Below the pieces are notes generated by a model. That model was not told the origin of the DNA and searched no databases. It saw nothing but the letters and a program-made list of their open reading frames with translations. 18,352 bases of DNA from Bacteroides sp. CAG:443. Lineage in GTDB: Bacteria; Bacteroidota; Bacteroidia; Bacteroidales; Bacteroidaceae. Position numbers and translations under genes: made by a program. Numbering within the stretch: the stretch's first letter is position 1; each line of letters starts with the position of its first letter. Positions 7,649 to 14,375 of this stretch are shown here, piece after piece. The stretch spans positions 1 to 18,352 of the forward strand of contig FR887771.1 of assembly GCA_000432735.1 (NCBI GenBank), in the 5' to 3' direction.

Positions 7649-8674
7649 TCAGTTCTGTTGTTCACGTAAGCGGCGGGTTTGCATTTCCACGTCGTATACG
7701 TTGTGATTTGTCTTATCTCGCTTTAAGAACTCCTGTCGGCGAATGGAATCTTCGGCTGCTCGCTGTCGGATATAGCGCTGGTAGTCGGGGAGTGCTTCGG
7801 GCTGACGGGAGTTGGTCTTTGGCTTGTTCTCCGGCTTTTTCTGCGGCTTGTCTGCCTTTACGGAATCGGGTTGTGACGTATAAATGGGCAGCAAGGGCAT
7901 CGACTGAAAGGCTGGAGTGATTTCGGGAGCTTCCAGCTTCAGTGAATCGTTGTCCGGGTACAGATAACCGTCGTCGTAGGAAAGAATCTCTTCGTCGGTA
8001 TCATGGACTTGCGTACTGTCGGCCGATGCTTGTCCGGATTGGTTGGCAATGTATTTTTCCAGTCCGGCATGGTCTTGCTTGGTTGGAATATAGTTGGCAT
8101 ATTTTTTCCAGGCAACGGCGTGGGTACGGTTGTGCTTGATGGCACGTCCGCGCTTTGTCAGACTTTCGTACAGCAACTTGTCGAAGTCGACGGAAATGCT
8201 GACACCGGGGCCTGTCGGAGAATTGACATACAAGTATGTTTCGCCGGGAACGGGCTTTAAATCTCTGCCATATTCTCCACGGCGCTTTTGATTAGGATTT
8301 ATGTTCCAATATATCTTCCATTTTTTCTCGATGGTCGGCATGACGTCGTAAACGGGATTTTCTCCGAACTTAGTCCAGATGGTATAGGGTTCGGCACGGA
8401 TATATCCTGTGATTTTTTTAACTCGTGTGGAGTCGATCATGCTACGTGGCATGGATAGGTCTTCTTTGAACTGCATCCATTTCTTGTCCATCGGGGCGTT
8501 CAGAGGCTGGTATCGGTTCTCATTGGGTACGAAGTCGAATTGTATCATCTTGATGGCATCTTCGTTCAGCTTAATCTCTTCTTCTTTCTTTTCGGTCTGT
8601 GCTGATAGAGGGGCGACTTCGGCTGCGAGAAATAATAGTCCTAAATATGTTGCTATGTGTCTTGTAGATGGCAT
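7649..8674 (-). CDS. Exported protein of unknown function (possibly DUF4858-like)
   Basis: This 341-residue protein starts with a signal peptide (about residues 1-25, ending PLSAQ) and so is periplasmic or outer-membrane associated. A folded-looking part (about 35-180) contains Trp- and Tyr-rich stretches (YTIWTKFGENPVYDVMP, WKIYWNINPN, ETYLYVNSPTGPGVSISVDF). The C-terminal third is of low complexity, rich in Lys, Pro, Gln, Arg and Asp. It may belong to the Bacteroides-restricted DUF4858 group, but I cannot confirm that. It follows the NlpC/P60 lipoprotein gene by 10 nt on the same strand and is almost certainly co-transcribed, which suggests a role at the cell wall or outer membrane. No catalytic motif was seen. 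Confidence 0.8.
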   Translation of the reverse strand: MPSTRHIATYLGLLFLAAEVAPLSAQTEKKEEEIKLNEDAIKMIQFDFVPNENRYQPLNAPMDKKWMQFKEDLSMPRSMIDSTRVKKITGYIRAEPYTIWTKFGENPVYDVMPTIEKKWKIYWNINPNQKRRGEYGRDLKPVPGETYLYVNSPTGPGVSISVDFDKLLYESLTKRGRAIKHNRTHAVAWKKYANYIPTKQDHAGLEKYIANQSGQASADSTQVHDTDEEILSYDDGYLYPDNDSLKLEAPEITPAFQSMPLLPIYTSQPDSVKADKPQKKPENKPKTNSRQPEALPDYQRYIRQRAAEDSIRRQEFLKRDKTNHNVYDVEMQTRRLREQQN

Positions 8675-8684
8675 AATGATTGCT

Positions 8685-9218
8685 TTATAAACCCTTTACT
8701 CGTCCGCCCTGCATCCATACTCTGCGGTAGTAGGGCTCATCCAGTCGGCTGACAATGACGCCGCGACTGGTACTGGCATGGATGAAACGGTTGTCTTTCA
8801 GATAAATGCCTACATGGGTGGCGGTGCGCTTATTCTTTCCGTTATGAAAGAAAACGAGATCGCCTTCCTGAAGTCTGCTTTTGCTTACTTTCCGGCAGTT
8901 CTTTTGTCTTTGTTCATCGGAGTTGCGCTTCAGGTGCTTGCGGTACACTTTCTTATAGATGTTGTATGTCAGTCCGGAACAGTCGACTCCTTTCATGGTG
9001 CTGCCTCCGGCACGGTAGGGAACACCTATCCAGTGGGCAGATTCGATATACAGGCGATGGTTGTCTTCCATGTCTATGTCCATATCGAGGCGGATAGCCG
9101 CTTGTGCCAGTTCCCGGTAGTCGTATCGGGGAGCACGTGTGCCACAGGAGCTAAGAAGGAGGGTGAGCAATATCCCGATGAAGCAGGTAATACGAACAGG
9201 ATGGTTTGTGTAACGCAT
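8685..9218 (-). CDS. NlpC/P60 family lipoprotein (cell-wall peptidase)
   Basis: The protein begins with a lipoprotein signal ending LLLSSC (lipid Cys-25 in the chosen start). It continues into a C40/NlpC-P60 cysteine peptidase domain. The catalytic Cys is in GVDCSGLTY (Cys-80), the His in ATHVGIYL (His-135) and the third polar residue in FIHAST (His-147). EGDLVFFHNG is the usual block before the catalytic His. Such enzymes cleave D-glutamyl-diaminopimelate bonds in peptidoglycan stem peptides. Here it would be membrane-anchored in the periplasm. An in-frame ATG at 9236 would add six residues, but the predicted promoter -7 box at 9242-9249 would leave that start leaderless, so 9218 was preferred. 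It is the first gene of a two-gene unit with the exported protein downstream. Confidence 0.9.
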   Translation of the reverse strand: MRYTNHPVRITCFIGILLTLLLSSCGTRAPRYDYRELAQAAIRLDMDIDMEDNHRLYIESAHWIGVPYRAGGSTMKGVDCSGLTYNIYKKVYRKHLKRNSDEQRQKNCRKVSKSRLQEGDLVFFHNGKNKRTATHVGIYLKDNRFIHASTSRGVIVSRLDEPYYRRVWMQGGRVKGL

Positions 9219-9241
9219 ATATTTGTTTGTTGACATTTGGA

Positions 9242-9249
9242 CAAATATA
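9242..9249 (-). promoter_or_regulatory. Bacteroides -7 box for the NlpC/P60 operon
   Basis: The minus strand reads TATATTTG, matching TAnnTTTG. Transcription should start near 9236, about 18 nt before the ATG at 9218. No convincing -33 element was seen. Confidence 0.5.
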
Positions 9250-9389
9250 CAATAATCGGTGTAAATGGGATATGTTTCCGGAGTTGGTGTTGGTATTTTT
9301 TGTTTATTTAAAAGGTTTCGGGGGCTTCTTTTAACGGGATTTAAAATTTTAAAATAGGAAAACAGAAATCTTTCTTGTTCTGTAGACAG

Positions 9390-9441
9390 AAAAATAAAAA
9401 ATCTGCAAGTTTTGATACGTATGTATTTGCACTTGCAGATT
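9390..9441 (-). terminator. Intrinsic terminator of the fimbrillin operon
   Basis: The 11-bp stem AATCTGCAAGT (9400-9410) pairs with ACTTGCAGATT (9431-9441) around a 20-nt loop that itself contains ATACGTAT. On the minus strand it is followed by TTTTTATTTT. It lies about 30 nt downstream of the second fimbrillin stop codon. Confidence 0.85.
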
Positions 9442-9469
9442 AAGGGTAATGCTGAATAGATTATTGTTG

Positions 9470-10306
9470 TTAGGGTTTTTGTATTGCGAAAAAATGTTTT
9501 TGGCCTCTACTCTCATTGGCATATACAATAATTTCTGTTTGTTTACCTGCCTGTAACTCAATGTTGCCAGATGCTGTAATGTTGTAATTGCCTTCGTTAC
9601 ATTCCATGTATCCAAACATCATTCCATCTGTAATGGTTTGAGGTGGTACAATAGCTTTAAATGAATTGGTTCCGTTGGAACACATTTTGATTGTTGCTTT
9701 GTTCCCTGTATTTGTAAATGTTTTATAATTCAGATTTACATTAGCTTTATAATACATGTCTTTTAGGGTGAAGCTATATACAGCGTTAAAGTTTTTAGGT
9801 GAAATTATAACTTTACTCAGGCAATGAGAAAAAGATAAATTGATGTTTTCTTTATCTGAAGATGAGGTAGTGTATGCTATCATTAAATCACTTGTCGTGT
9901 AATGATTGTATGCCGTTTGATCTGTCCAGACTTCAAATGTAAAGTTAGAACTACTTAGAGTTGAGTATGGATATATAGCATAATAATATAATTTACTACC
10001 GTCTGAAGGCAATTCTATTCCATTTCCCATAGGGGTAAATTTTGAATTTTCTATATATTGGTAGGGCATATTATTAGCATAGTTAGTATAGCCAATTTGG
10101 CCAGCAGTTACATTTCCGTTATCTTTCATTGCGTACACTCCAATCTGATCACCATTTTCAAATTTTGTATCAGAGGCTCTTGCAGGAGCCTCTGATGGGA
10201 AAAATGAAACGTAATTCTTTGGACTTTCTGGCATGTTTGCATCAGTTGTACAAGCTATGAGTAAACAGCAAGAAAGAGTAAGTGTAAGAAAAATATTCCG
10301 TTTCAT
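9470..10306 (-). CDS. Fimbrillin family lipoprotein (short paralogue)
   Basis: This 278-residue protein has a lipoprotein signal (lipobox LIAC, Cys-19). It shows the fimbrillin-family landmarks: ARASDTKFENGDQIGVYAM near residues 42-60, YYYAIYPYS in the middle, NLSFSHCLSKVII, and NSFKAIVPPQTITDG with a final sandwich strand set. Proteins of this type are Mfa/FimA-like subunits. They are exported as lipoproteins, reach the surface, and may be processed and assembled into type V pili, or remain as surface adhesins. It starts 6 nt after the larger fimbrillin gene and aligns by eye with that protein's N-terminal two-thirds, so the two look like a tandem duplication. Whether it forms a shaft, anchor or tip subunit cannot be told. 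Confidence 0.88.
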   Translation of the reverse strand: MKRNIFLTLTLSCCLLIACTTDANMPESPKNYVSFFPSEAPARASDTKFENGDQIGVYAMKDNGNVTAGQIGYTNYANNMPYQYIENSKFTPMGNGIELPSDGSKLYYYAIYPYSTLSSSNFTFEVWTDQTAYNHYTTSDLMIAYTTSSSDKENINLSFSHCLSKVIISPKNFNAVYSFTLKDMYYKANVNLNYKTFTNTGNKATIKMCSNGTNSFKAIVPPQTITDGMMFGYMECNEGNYNITASGNIELQAGKQTEIIVYANESRGQKHFFAIQKP

Positions 10307-10312
10307 AAAATT

Positions 10313-11770
10313 TTATTTTTTTGTACTGAATATATCATATATAGCGTTTGAAGGAGTGAATATGGATCTGCTTGGCCATGAAGTGTTTATAGATAAACCA
10401 TCCTGATCTTTAAAGACTCTGAAAACGCCTTCTTTCATTAACTCGTTATTGGGGTCATTTCCCTTTTCTACCATAATAAAGGCATATTGTAAATTTTGGA
10501 TGCCGCTTGTTGATTTGGTTCCTGAGATAACCAAAGCCGTTTTTGTATAAATGTCGAGGCTTTCTCCTACTGTATTAAAAAATGCAGTAAAGTTGTTGCC
10601 ACTACCACTGATAAAAGCACCTTCACCTTTAGAGTAACTACTACCTGAAACTGACGAGCGTTCGAAGTCGATAGTATTGTTTGCTGAATTTTGATTGTTG
10701 AGTCGGATATAGATGGAACTAACAAGTTCGCCAGGTTCATAGCCACCTACACCCTCATCTTCACAATATACGGTGACAAACGGATCTACCAGATAAACCC
10801 CTTCTACGTTAGGAGGATTTACACCATTATAAATCGTTATATATTTTTCCAGTTTTTCTCTTATATCTGCCGGAACTACATCGTTGAACCTGTTATCTAC
10901 TTCATCCCAAGGATTAATGTCACCTACAAATTCGACTACCGCCTTATTATCGTTGTATGATAGAGTTATTTCTGCTTGAACACCCGATCTTAACTCTAAG
11001 TTATTGTTGAGGCTTACTGAATACTCTGTATTTCCAATTTGTAAAGTAGCAAATAGATCATCTTTCAAGATTGTTTGCGGAGGGAGTATTACTTTGAAGC
11101 TATTAGTCCCGTTGTCTGTACAGATAACGTCGCCTTGAGTAGAAGTGCTAGTAAAAGTCAGGTTATTTAAATTGGCTGTTGCATTTACTTTTGCATTTTT
11201 AATGGTTAACAATCTATCTCCAGCTGGCCAGTTATTTCCTATCAGGTTAACGATTACTTTTGACAGTCTATGGCTGAAATTAAGTTGTACAAGTGTAGAC
11301 GATGTTGCTGCTGTATGGGCTGTACAGAGATCACTTAATGTATAGTTATCGCCACGCTGGTCGTCTTGTACACGAAAATTGAAAGTGCTGGACGCTGCAG
11401 AAGTGTAAGGGTATACTGCGTGGTAGAAATATTCTTGTCCGTCTTCTTCTATTTCTATACCATTGGATGAAGTGAATTTTGTTCCATCATAAGTATACTT
11501 TACATTGTCGGCATAGTTTCCTCGATTGGCAATCACTCCTTTATCGTTAGACCCACTAGATGCAACTGCAAATACTCCAATTTGATCATAGGCATCGAAT
11601 TTTGTGTCTGTTGCTCTTGATGGTGCATTAAGCTGTGCTTGGAAACTAACAACATTGCTGATTTCCTCAGAGGTCCCGCTCTCATTTTCTGTTACTTCAC
11701 TTTTAGTGCATGAAGAGAATGCCATACCTCCTAATAGTAATGACATAAAATAAACATTTATTTTCCTCAT
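10313..11770 (-). CDS. Fimbrillin family lipoprotein fused to an extra C-terminal domain
   Basis: This 485-residue protein has a lipoprotein signal ending AFSSC (Cys-21). Residues about 38-280 form a fimbrillin-like unit: SRATDTKFDAYDQIGVFAVA, YFYHAVYPYTS, QLNFSHRLSKVIVNL, NSFKVILPPQTI and a closing INPWDEV at 275-281. Residues about 285-485 form a second domain starting VPADIREKLEKYITIYNGVN, with a PPNVEGVYLVDP block resembling one seen in other Bacteroides lipoproteins of unknown function. This architecture would suit a tip or adhesin subunit presented on a pilus or at the surface. It is the first gene of a two-gene unit with its shorter paralogue, under one promoter. The fimbrillin call is firm. 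The C-terminal role is unknown. Confidence 0.87.
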   Translation of the reverse strand: MRKINVYFMSLLLGGMAFSSCTKSEVTENESGTSEEISNVVSFQAQLNAPSRATDTKFDAYDQIGVFAVASSGSNDKGVIANRGNYADNVKYTYDGTKFTSSNGIEIEEDGQEYFYHAVYPYTSAASSTFNFRVQDDQRGDNYTLSDLCTAHTAATSSTLVQLNFSHRLSKVIVNLIGNNWPAGDRLLTIKNAKVNATANLNNLTFTSTSTQGDVICTDNGTNSFKVILPPQTILKDDLFATLQIGNTEYSVSLNNNLELRSGVQAEITLSYNDNKAVVEFVGDINPWDEVDNRFNDVVPADIREKLEKYITIYNGVNPPNVEGVYLVDPFVTVYCEDEGVGGYEPGELVSSIYIRLNNQNSANNTIDFERSSVSGSSYSKGEGAFISGSGNNFTAFFNTVGESLDIYTKTALVISGTKSTSGIQNLQYAFIMVEKGNDPNNELMKEGVFRVFKDQDGLSINTSWPSRSIFTPSNAIYDIFSTKK

Positions 11771-11800
11771 ATTTTTTATTTTTTGATTAATATTTATTTA

Positions 11801-11831
11801 CAAATATACCTGAATATAATGAAAGTTGAAA
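11801..11831 (-). promoter_or_regulatory. Bacteroides promoter for the fimbrillin operon
   Basis: The minus strand reads TATATTTG (TAnnTTTG) at 11808-11801, with TTTC as a near-consensus -33 element at 11831-11828 and a 19-nt spacer. Transcription should start near 11795, giving a short leader of about 25 nt before the ATG at 11770. Confidence 0.65.
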
Positions 11832-11860
11832 ATCATGCTAATCTATATCAGGATTAAATG

Positions 11861-11898
11861 TATCAATAATATTACTATGTTGTCAAAAATTATTGATA
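11861..11898. repeat. Inverted repeat upstream of the fimbrillin promoter
   Basis: A perfect 10-bp inverted repeat, TATCAATAAT at 11861-11870 and ATTATTGATA at 11889-11898, has an 18-nt centre. It lies 30-67 bp upstream of the predicted -33 element of the fimbrillin promoter, a fitting position for an activator-binding site. It is AT-rich, so chance is possible. Confidence 0.4.
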
Positions 11899-12090
11899 AA
11901 AGGAAAATAAAGAATATCAATACGTTTCTTTTGTGGTAAGAAATTTGTGTGATTAGATCTTTATGAGGAAAATTCTTTTTGGTATAAAGTCTCTTTGTGG
12001 AATATCTATTGGGAATCTATTGTGAAATAATTTGCATTATATATTTCACTGAGTTTCTATTGTTAGGTAAAAATAAGTGATACTTATATA
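11899..12090. other. AT-rich gene-free stretch
   Basis: No coding region is visible. The stretch holds three copies of CTATTG (near 12006, 12018 and 12057) and an inverted repeat, GTGAAATA at 12022-12029 with TATTTCAC at 12042-12049. It lies between the fimbrillin promoter region and the terminator of the trxB operon. A regulatory role is possible but not shown. Confidence 0.3.
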
Positions 12091-12136
12091 ATAAAAACGT
12101 AACAAAACATCCTTTTCTGTATTGTTACGTTTTTAT
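12091..12136. terminator. 15-bp hairpin terminator at the end of the trxB-ABC operon
   Basis: The arms ATAAAAACGTAACAA (12091-12105) and TTGTTACGTTTTTAT (12122-12136) pair perfectly around a 16-nt loop. On the minus strand the descending arm supplies the T run. It lies 15 nt downstream of the ABC ATPase stop codon. It is GC-poor but long, and could stop transcription from either side. Confidence 0.8.
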
Positions 12137-12151
12137 TTGGAGGATGAATAG

Positions 12152-12853
12152 TTATACGGCGAAATAGGTTTCCAGTTCGCTGCCGGCACTGCCATCGGTG
12201 TTATCTATATCTCGTATCAGTTTGCCGTGCTCCAGAAGAGCAATGCGGGTGCTGATGTCTATGGTGTGATTCAGGTTATGGCTGGATACGAGGATGGTCG
12301 CTCCGGTGGACTGATTGTAGGTCAACAGCAGTTGCTTCAAGGCCGACTGGGAGCTGGGGTCGAGAAAATTGAAGGGCTCGTCCAGAATTATCAGCTTCGG
12401 ATTATTCAGCAAAGCTGCGAGTATGCCGACTTTCTGCTTGTTGCCGGCCGAAAGGTTGCGAATCAGTTTTTTCTGCCCCAGAATTTCTCCGTTCATGAAG
12501 CGTTCGTAGGTTGCCAGTCGTTCGTCTACTGTCTGGTGGTCGAGTTGGCACATGCGCCCTACAAAGTAGAAGTATTCTTCGGGAGTCAGGTAGTCTATCA
12601 GAAAGCTTTCGTCCAGGTAGGCTCCTGTAACTTCTTTCCATTGTTCGCTGTGGCTGACTTCGGTTTCGCCGATGCAGACAGAACCTTCATCGGCTTTCAG
12701 CAAGTCGAGCATCAGTCGGAACAGAGTGGTTTTTCCGGCTCCGTTGTTTCCTACTAGTCCGATGATTTCTCCGCTGTGGATGGCGTATTGTTCTATGTCG
12801 AGGACTACTTTGCTGCCGTAGGCCTTCTTGAGTTGGTTTATTGTTATGTCCAT
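12152..12853 (-). CDS. ABC transporter ATP-binding protein (ABC-2 type)
   Basis: This 233-residue protein carries all the ATPase motifs: Walker A GNNGAGKTT (35-43), a Q-loop position occupied by Glu-82 in AYLDES as in many ABC-2-type ATPases, the signature LSAGNKQKV (134-142), Walker B LIILDEP (154-160) and the switch His in SSHNL (His-202). It would power the membrane protein encoded 17 nt upstream in the same operon. The substrate is unknown. ABC-2-type partners usually make these exporters or membrane-remodelling systems rather than importers, and no binding-protein gene is nearby. The length is normal for the family. Confidence 0.93.
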   Translation of the reverse strand: MDITINQLKKAYGSKVVLDIEQYAIHSGEIIGLVGNNGAGKTTLFRLMLDLLKADEGSVCIGETEVSHSEQWKEVTGAYLDESFLIDYLTPEEYFYFVGRMCQLDHQTVDERLATYERFMNGEILGQKKLIRNLSAGNKQKVGILAALLNNPKLIILDEPFNFLDPSSQSALKQLLLTYNQSTGATILVSSHNLNHTIDISTRIALLEHGKLIRDIDNTDGSAGSELETYFAV

Positions 12854-12870
12854 AATATTCTTTTTCTACA

Positions 12871-14355
12871 TTAACGTGTGTTTCTGAATCCTTCCATGTT
12901 CTGGTATTTCCGCTTCATCAGTCGGACATAAATGTTTTGTATCCAATACCGATGGGTGATGAATCCCAGCAAGCCCAGTACGATGAGTGTAATGTAAGCT
13001 GTTGTTTCGTCAAGAAACAGGGTGAGTGCTTTGTTGATTAGCAGTGGAAGGCCGAAAGCACATGTTATAATAAGCATTTGATACATGTTACTACCTCGCT
13101 GTTTGCCTATGGCACTGGTGTTGAGTGGGGCGGTCTTGTCGTTGTAGACAGCCATTTGCATCATCATGGGGAAGATGGCTCCCATTGTAAAGCACAGATA
13201 GGATATCGACATGAGCAGAGGAATGGTATCCATGCATACGGGTATGAGAATAAACAAGAAAGGAATAATCAGAAAGATGCATTGCAGATAGTACTTGGCT
13301 CGTAGCATATTGTAGAGACTTTCTTTCCGAACCATCAGTCCATCGATATAGTTGCCTTCGAATGTCATGATACGACTCAGCGTCATCAGTCCCAGTATAC
13401 AGTAGCAATACAGACAGATGAAATTGTTCATGTAGCTGTTGTCGCCGTATACATTGCCGGCAAGAGCGATTGTAAACATACACATGATGAAAAAGAAGCC
13501 CCAGAACTGGCTACGGGGAGCTTTGTTGCGGAGCAGCATTTTCAACTCCAGACGCAGGTATTCTCCTACATTGCCGTAGCGGTCGAGAAAGTTGTAACTG
13601 CTGATATGCTTGATCTTGACGTCTTCTGTCCGCGCAAGTTCTTTGTAGATGAGGTGTTGCTGTACTTGGTAGTTTATGTAGATAAGCAGACCGATGAGTA
13701 CGATGACTCCGAGGAAAGCCTGCGGATTCCAGAGAATAAAGCCTTCTCCCCAGTTCATCGTCAGAGTACTGACGAATCCTGTTTCCGGCAGAAATTCCAA
13801 TAGCGCTAATATACCGTATACAAGAATACTCCAGAACAGGTGGATAAACTTATCTCGCTTGAGTACGCAGATCAGCATGCTCCAGTAGCTGTTCATGACA
13901 ATCATGAGCCAGATGCCTAGAAGGTATCCCACGACACCAGTCAGTCCGTAAAAACGTGTAATGCTTATCAGGGCAAAAGGTATGAACAAAAACAGCCAGA
14001 AGAGGTTGATGGGACGAAACATGTTCTCGGTCAGAAAAGCAAGTATGACTCTTTGCTTGGGGACCGGCAGCAAGAGATAAGGTTTGATTTCCTGTACAGG
14101 AGTGGGAAGCATGAAGCGTATCAGAAAGTCGAGGAACAGGATAATGATCAATCCTTTGTTGAGGATATGGTAAGGTTCCATGCCAGGAAAGCTCTCTTGA
14201 AAAGCAGAGGGCAGCATAGCCCCTATAAACAGGAGGTATGCTGCCCAAAATGCTATTCCGAAATACATGAAAACCTTCGCAAAACGGTTCTTTTCGAACA
14301 TCGGACTTCGCCGTGTGGCAAGTTTCCGGTTTTTACGTATTTCGAAGAAAAGCAT
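12871..14355 (-). CDS. ABC transporter permease, DUF5687 family
   Basis: This 494-residue integral membrane protein has about ten to twelve hydrophobic segments. It starts with a basic N-terminus (EIRKNRKLATRRSPMFEKN) and has a cytoplasmic-looking loop near the middle (VQQHLIYKELARTEDVKIKH) before LRLELKMLLRNKAPRSQFWG. This layout matches the Bacteroidota DUF5687 proteins, which regularly sit next to an ABC ATPase and act as its membrane subunit. It lies 20 nt downstream of the M16 peptidase gene and 17 nt upstream of the ATPase gene, so the three are very likely co-transcribed. The transported substrate cannot be read from the sequence. Confidence 0.87.
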   Translation of the reverse strand: MLFFEIRKNRKLATRRSPMFEKNRFAKVFMYFGIAFWAAYLLFIGAMLPSAFQESFPGMEPYHILNKGLIIILFLDFLIRFMLPTPVQEIKPYLLLPVPKQRVILAFLTENMFRPINLFWLFLFIPFALISITRFYGLTGVVGYLLGIWLMIVMNSYWSMLICVLKRDKFIHLFWSILVYGILALLEFLPETGFVSTLTMNWGEGFILWNPQAFLGVIVLIGLLIYINYQVQQHLIYKELARTEDVKIKHISSYNFLDRYGNVGEYLRLELKMLLRNKAPRSQFWGFFFIMCMFTIALAGNVYGDNSYMNNFICLYCYCILGLMTLSRIMTFEGNYIDGLMVRKESLYNMLRAKYYLQCIFLIIPFLFILIPVCMDTIPLLMSISYLCFTMGAIFPMMMQMAVYNDKTAPLNTSAIGKQRGSNMYQMLIITCAFGLPLLINKALTLFLDETTAYITLIVLGLLGFITHRYWIQNIYVRLMKRKYQNMEGFRNTR

Positions 14356-14375
14356 AATTCATCAGGTTTGGAGTG

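Noticed and set aside
11771..12151. Phase-variable invertible promoter for the fimbrillin operon
   Set aside because: No matched inverted repeats flank the promoter at 11801-11831, and no recombinase gene is nearby. The repeats seen both lie upstream of it.
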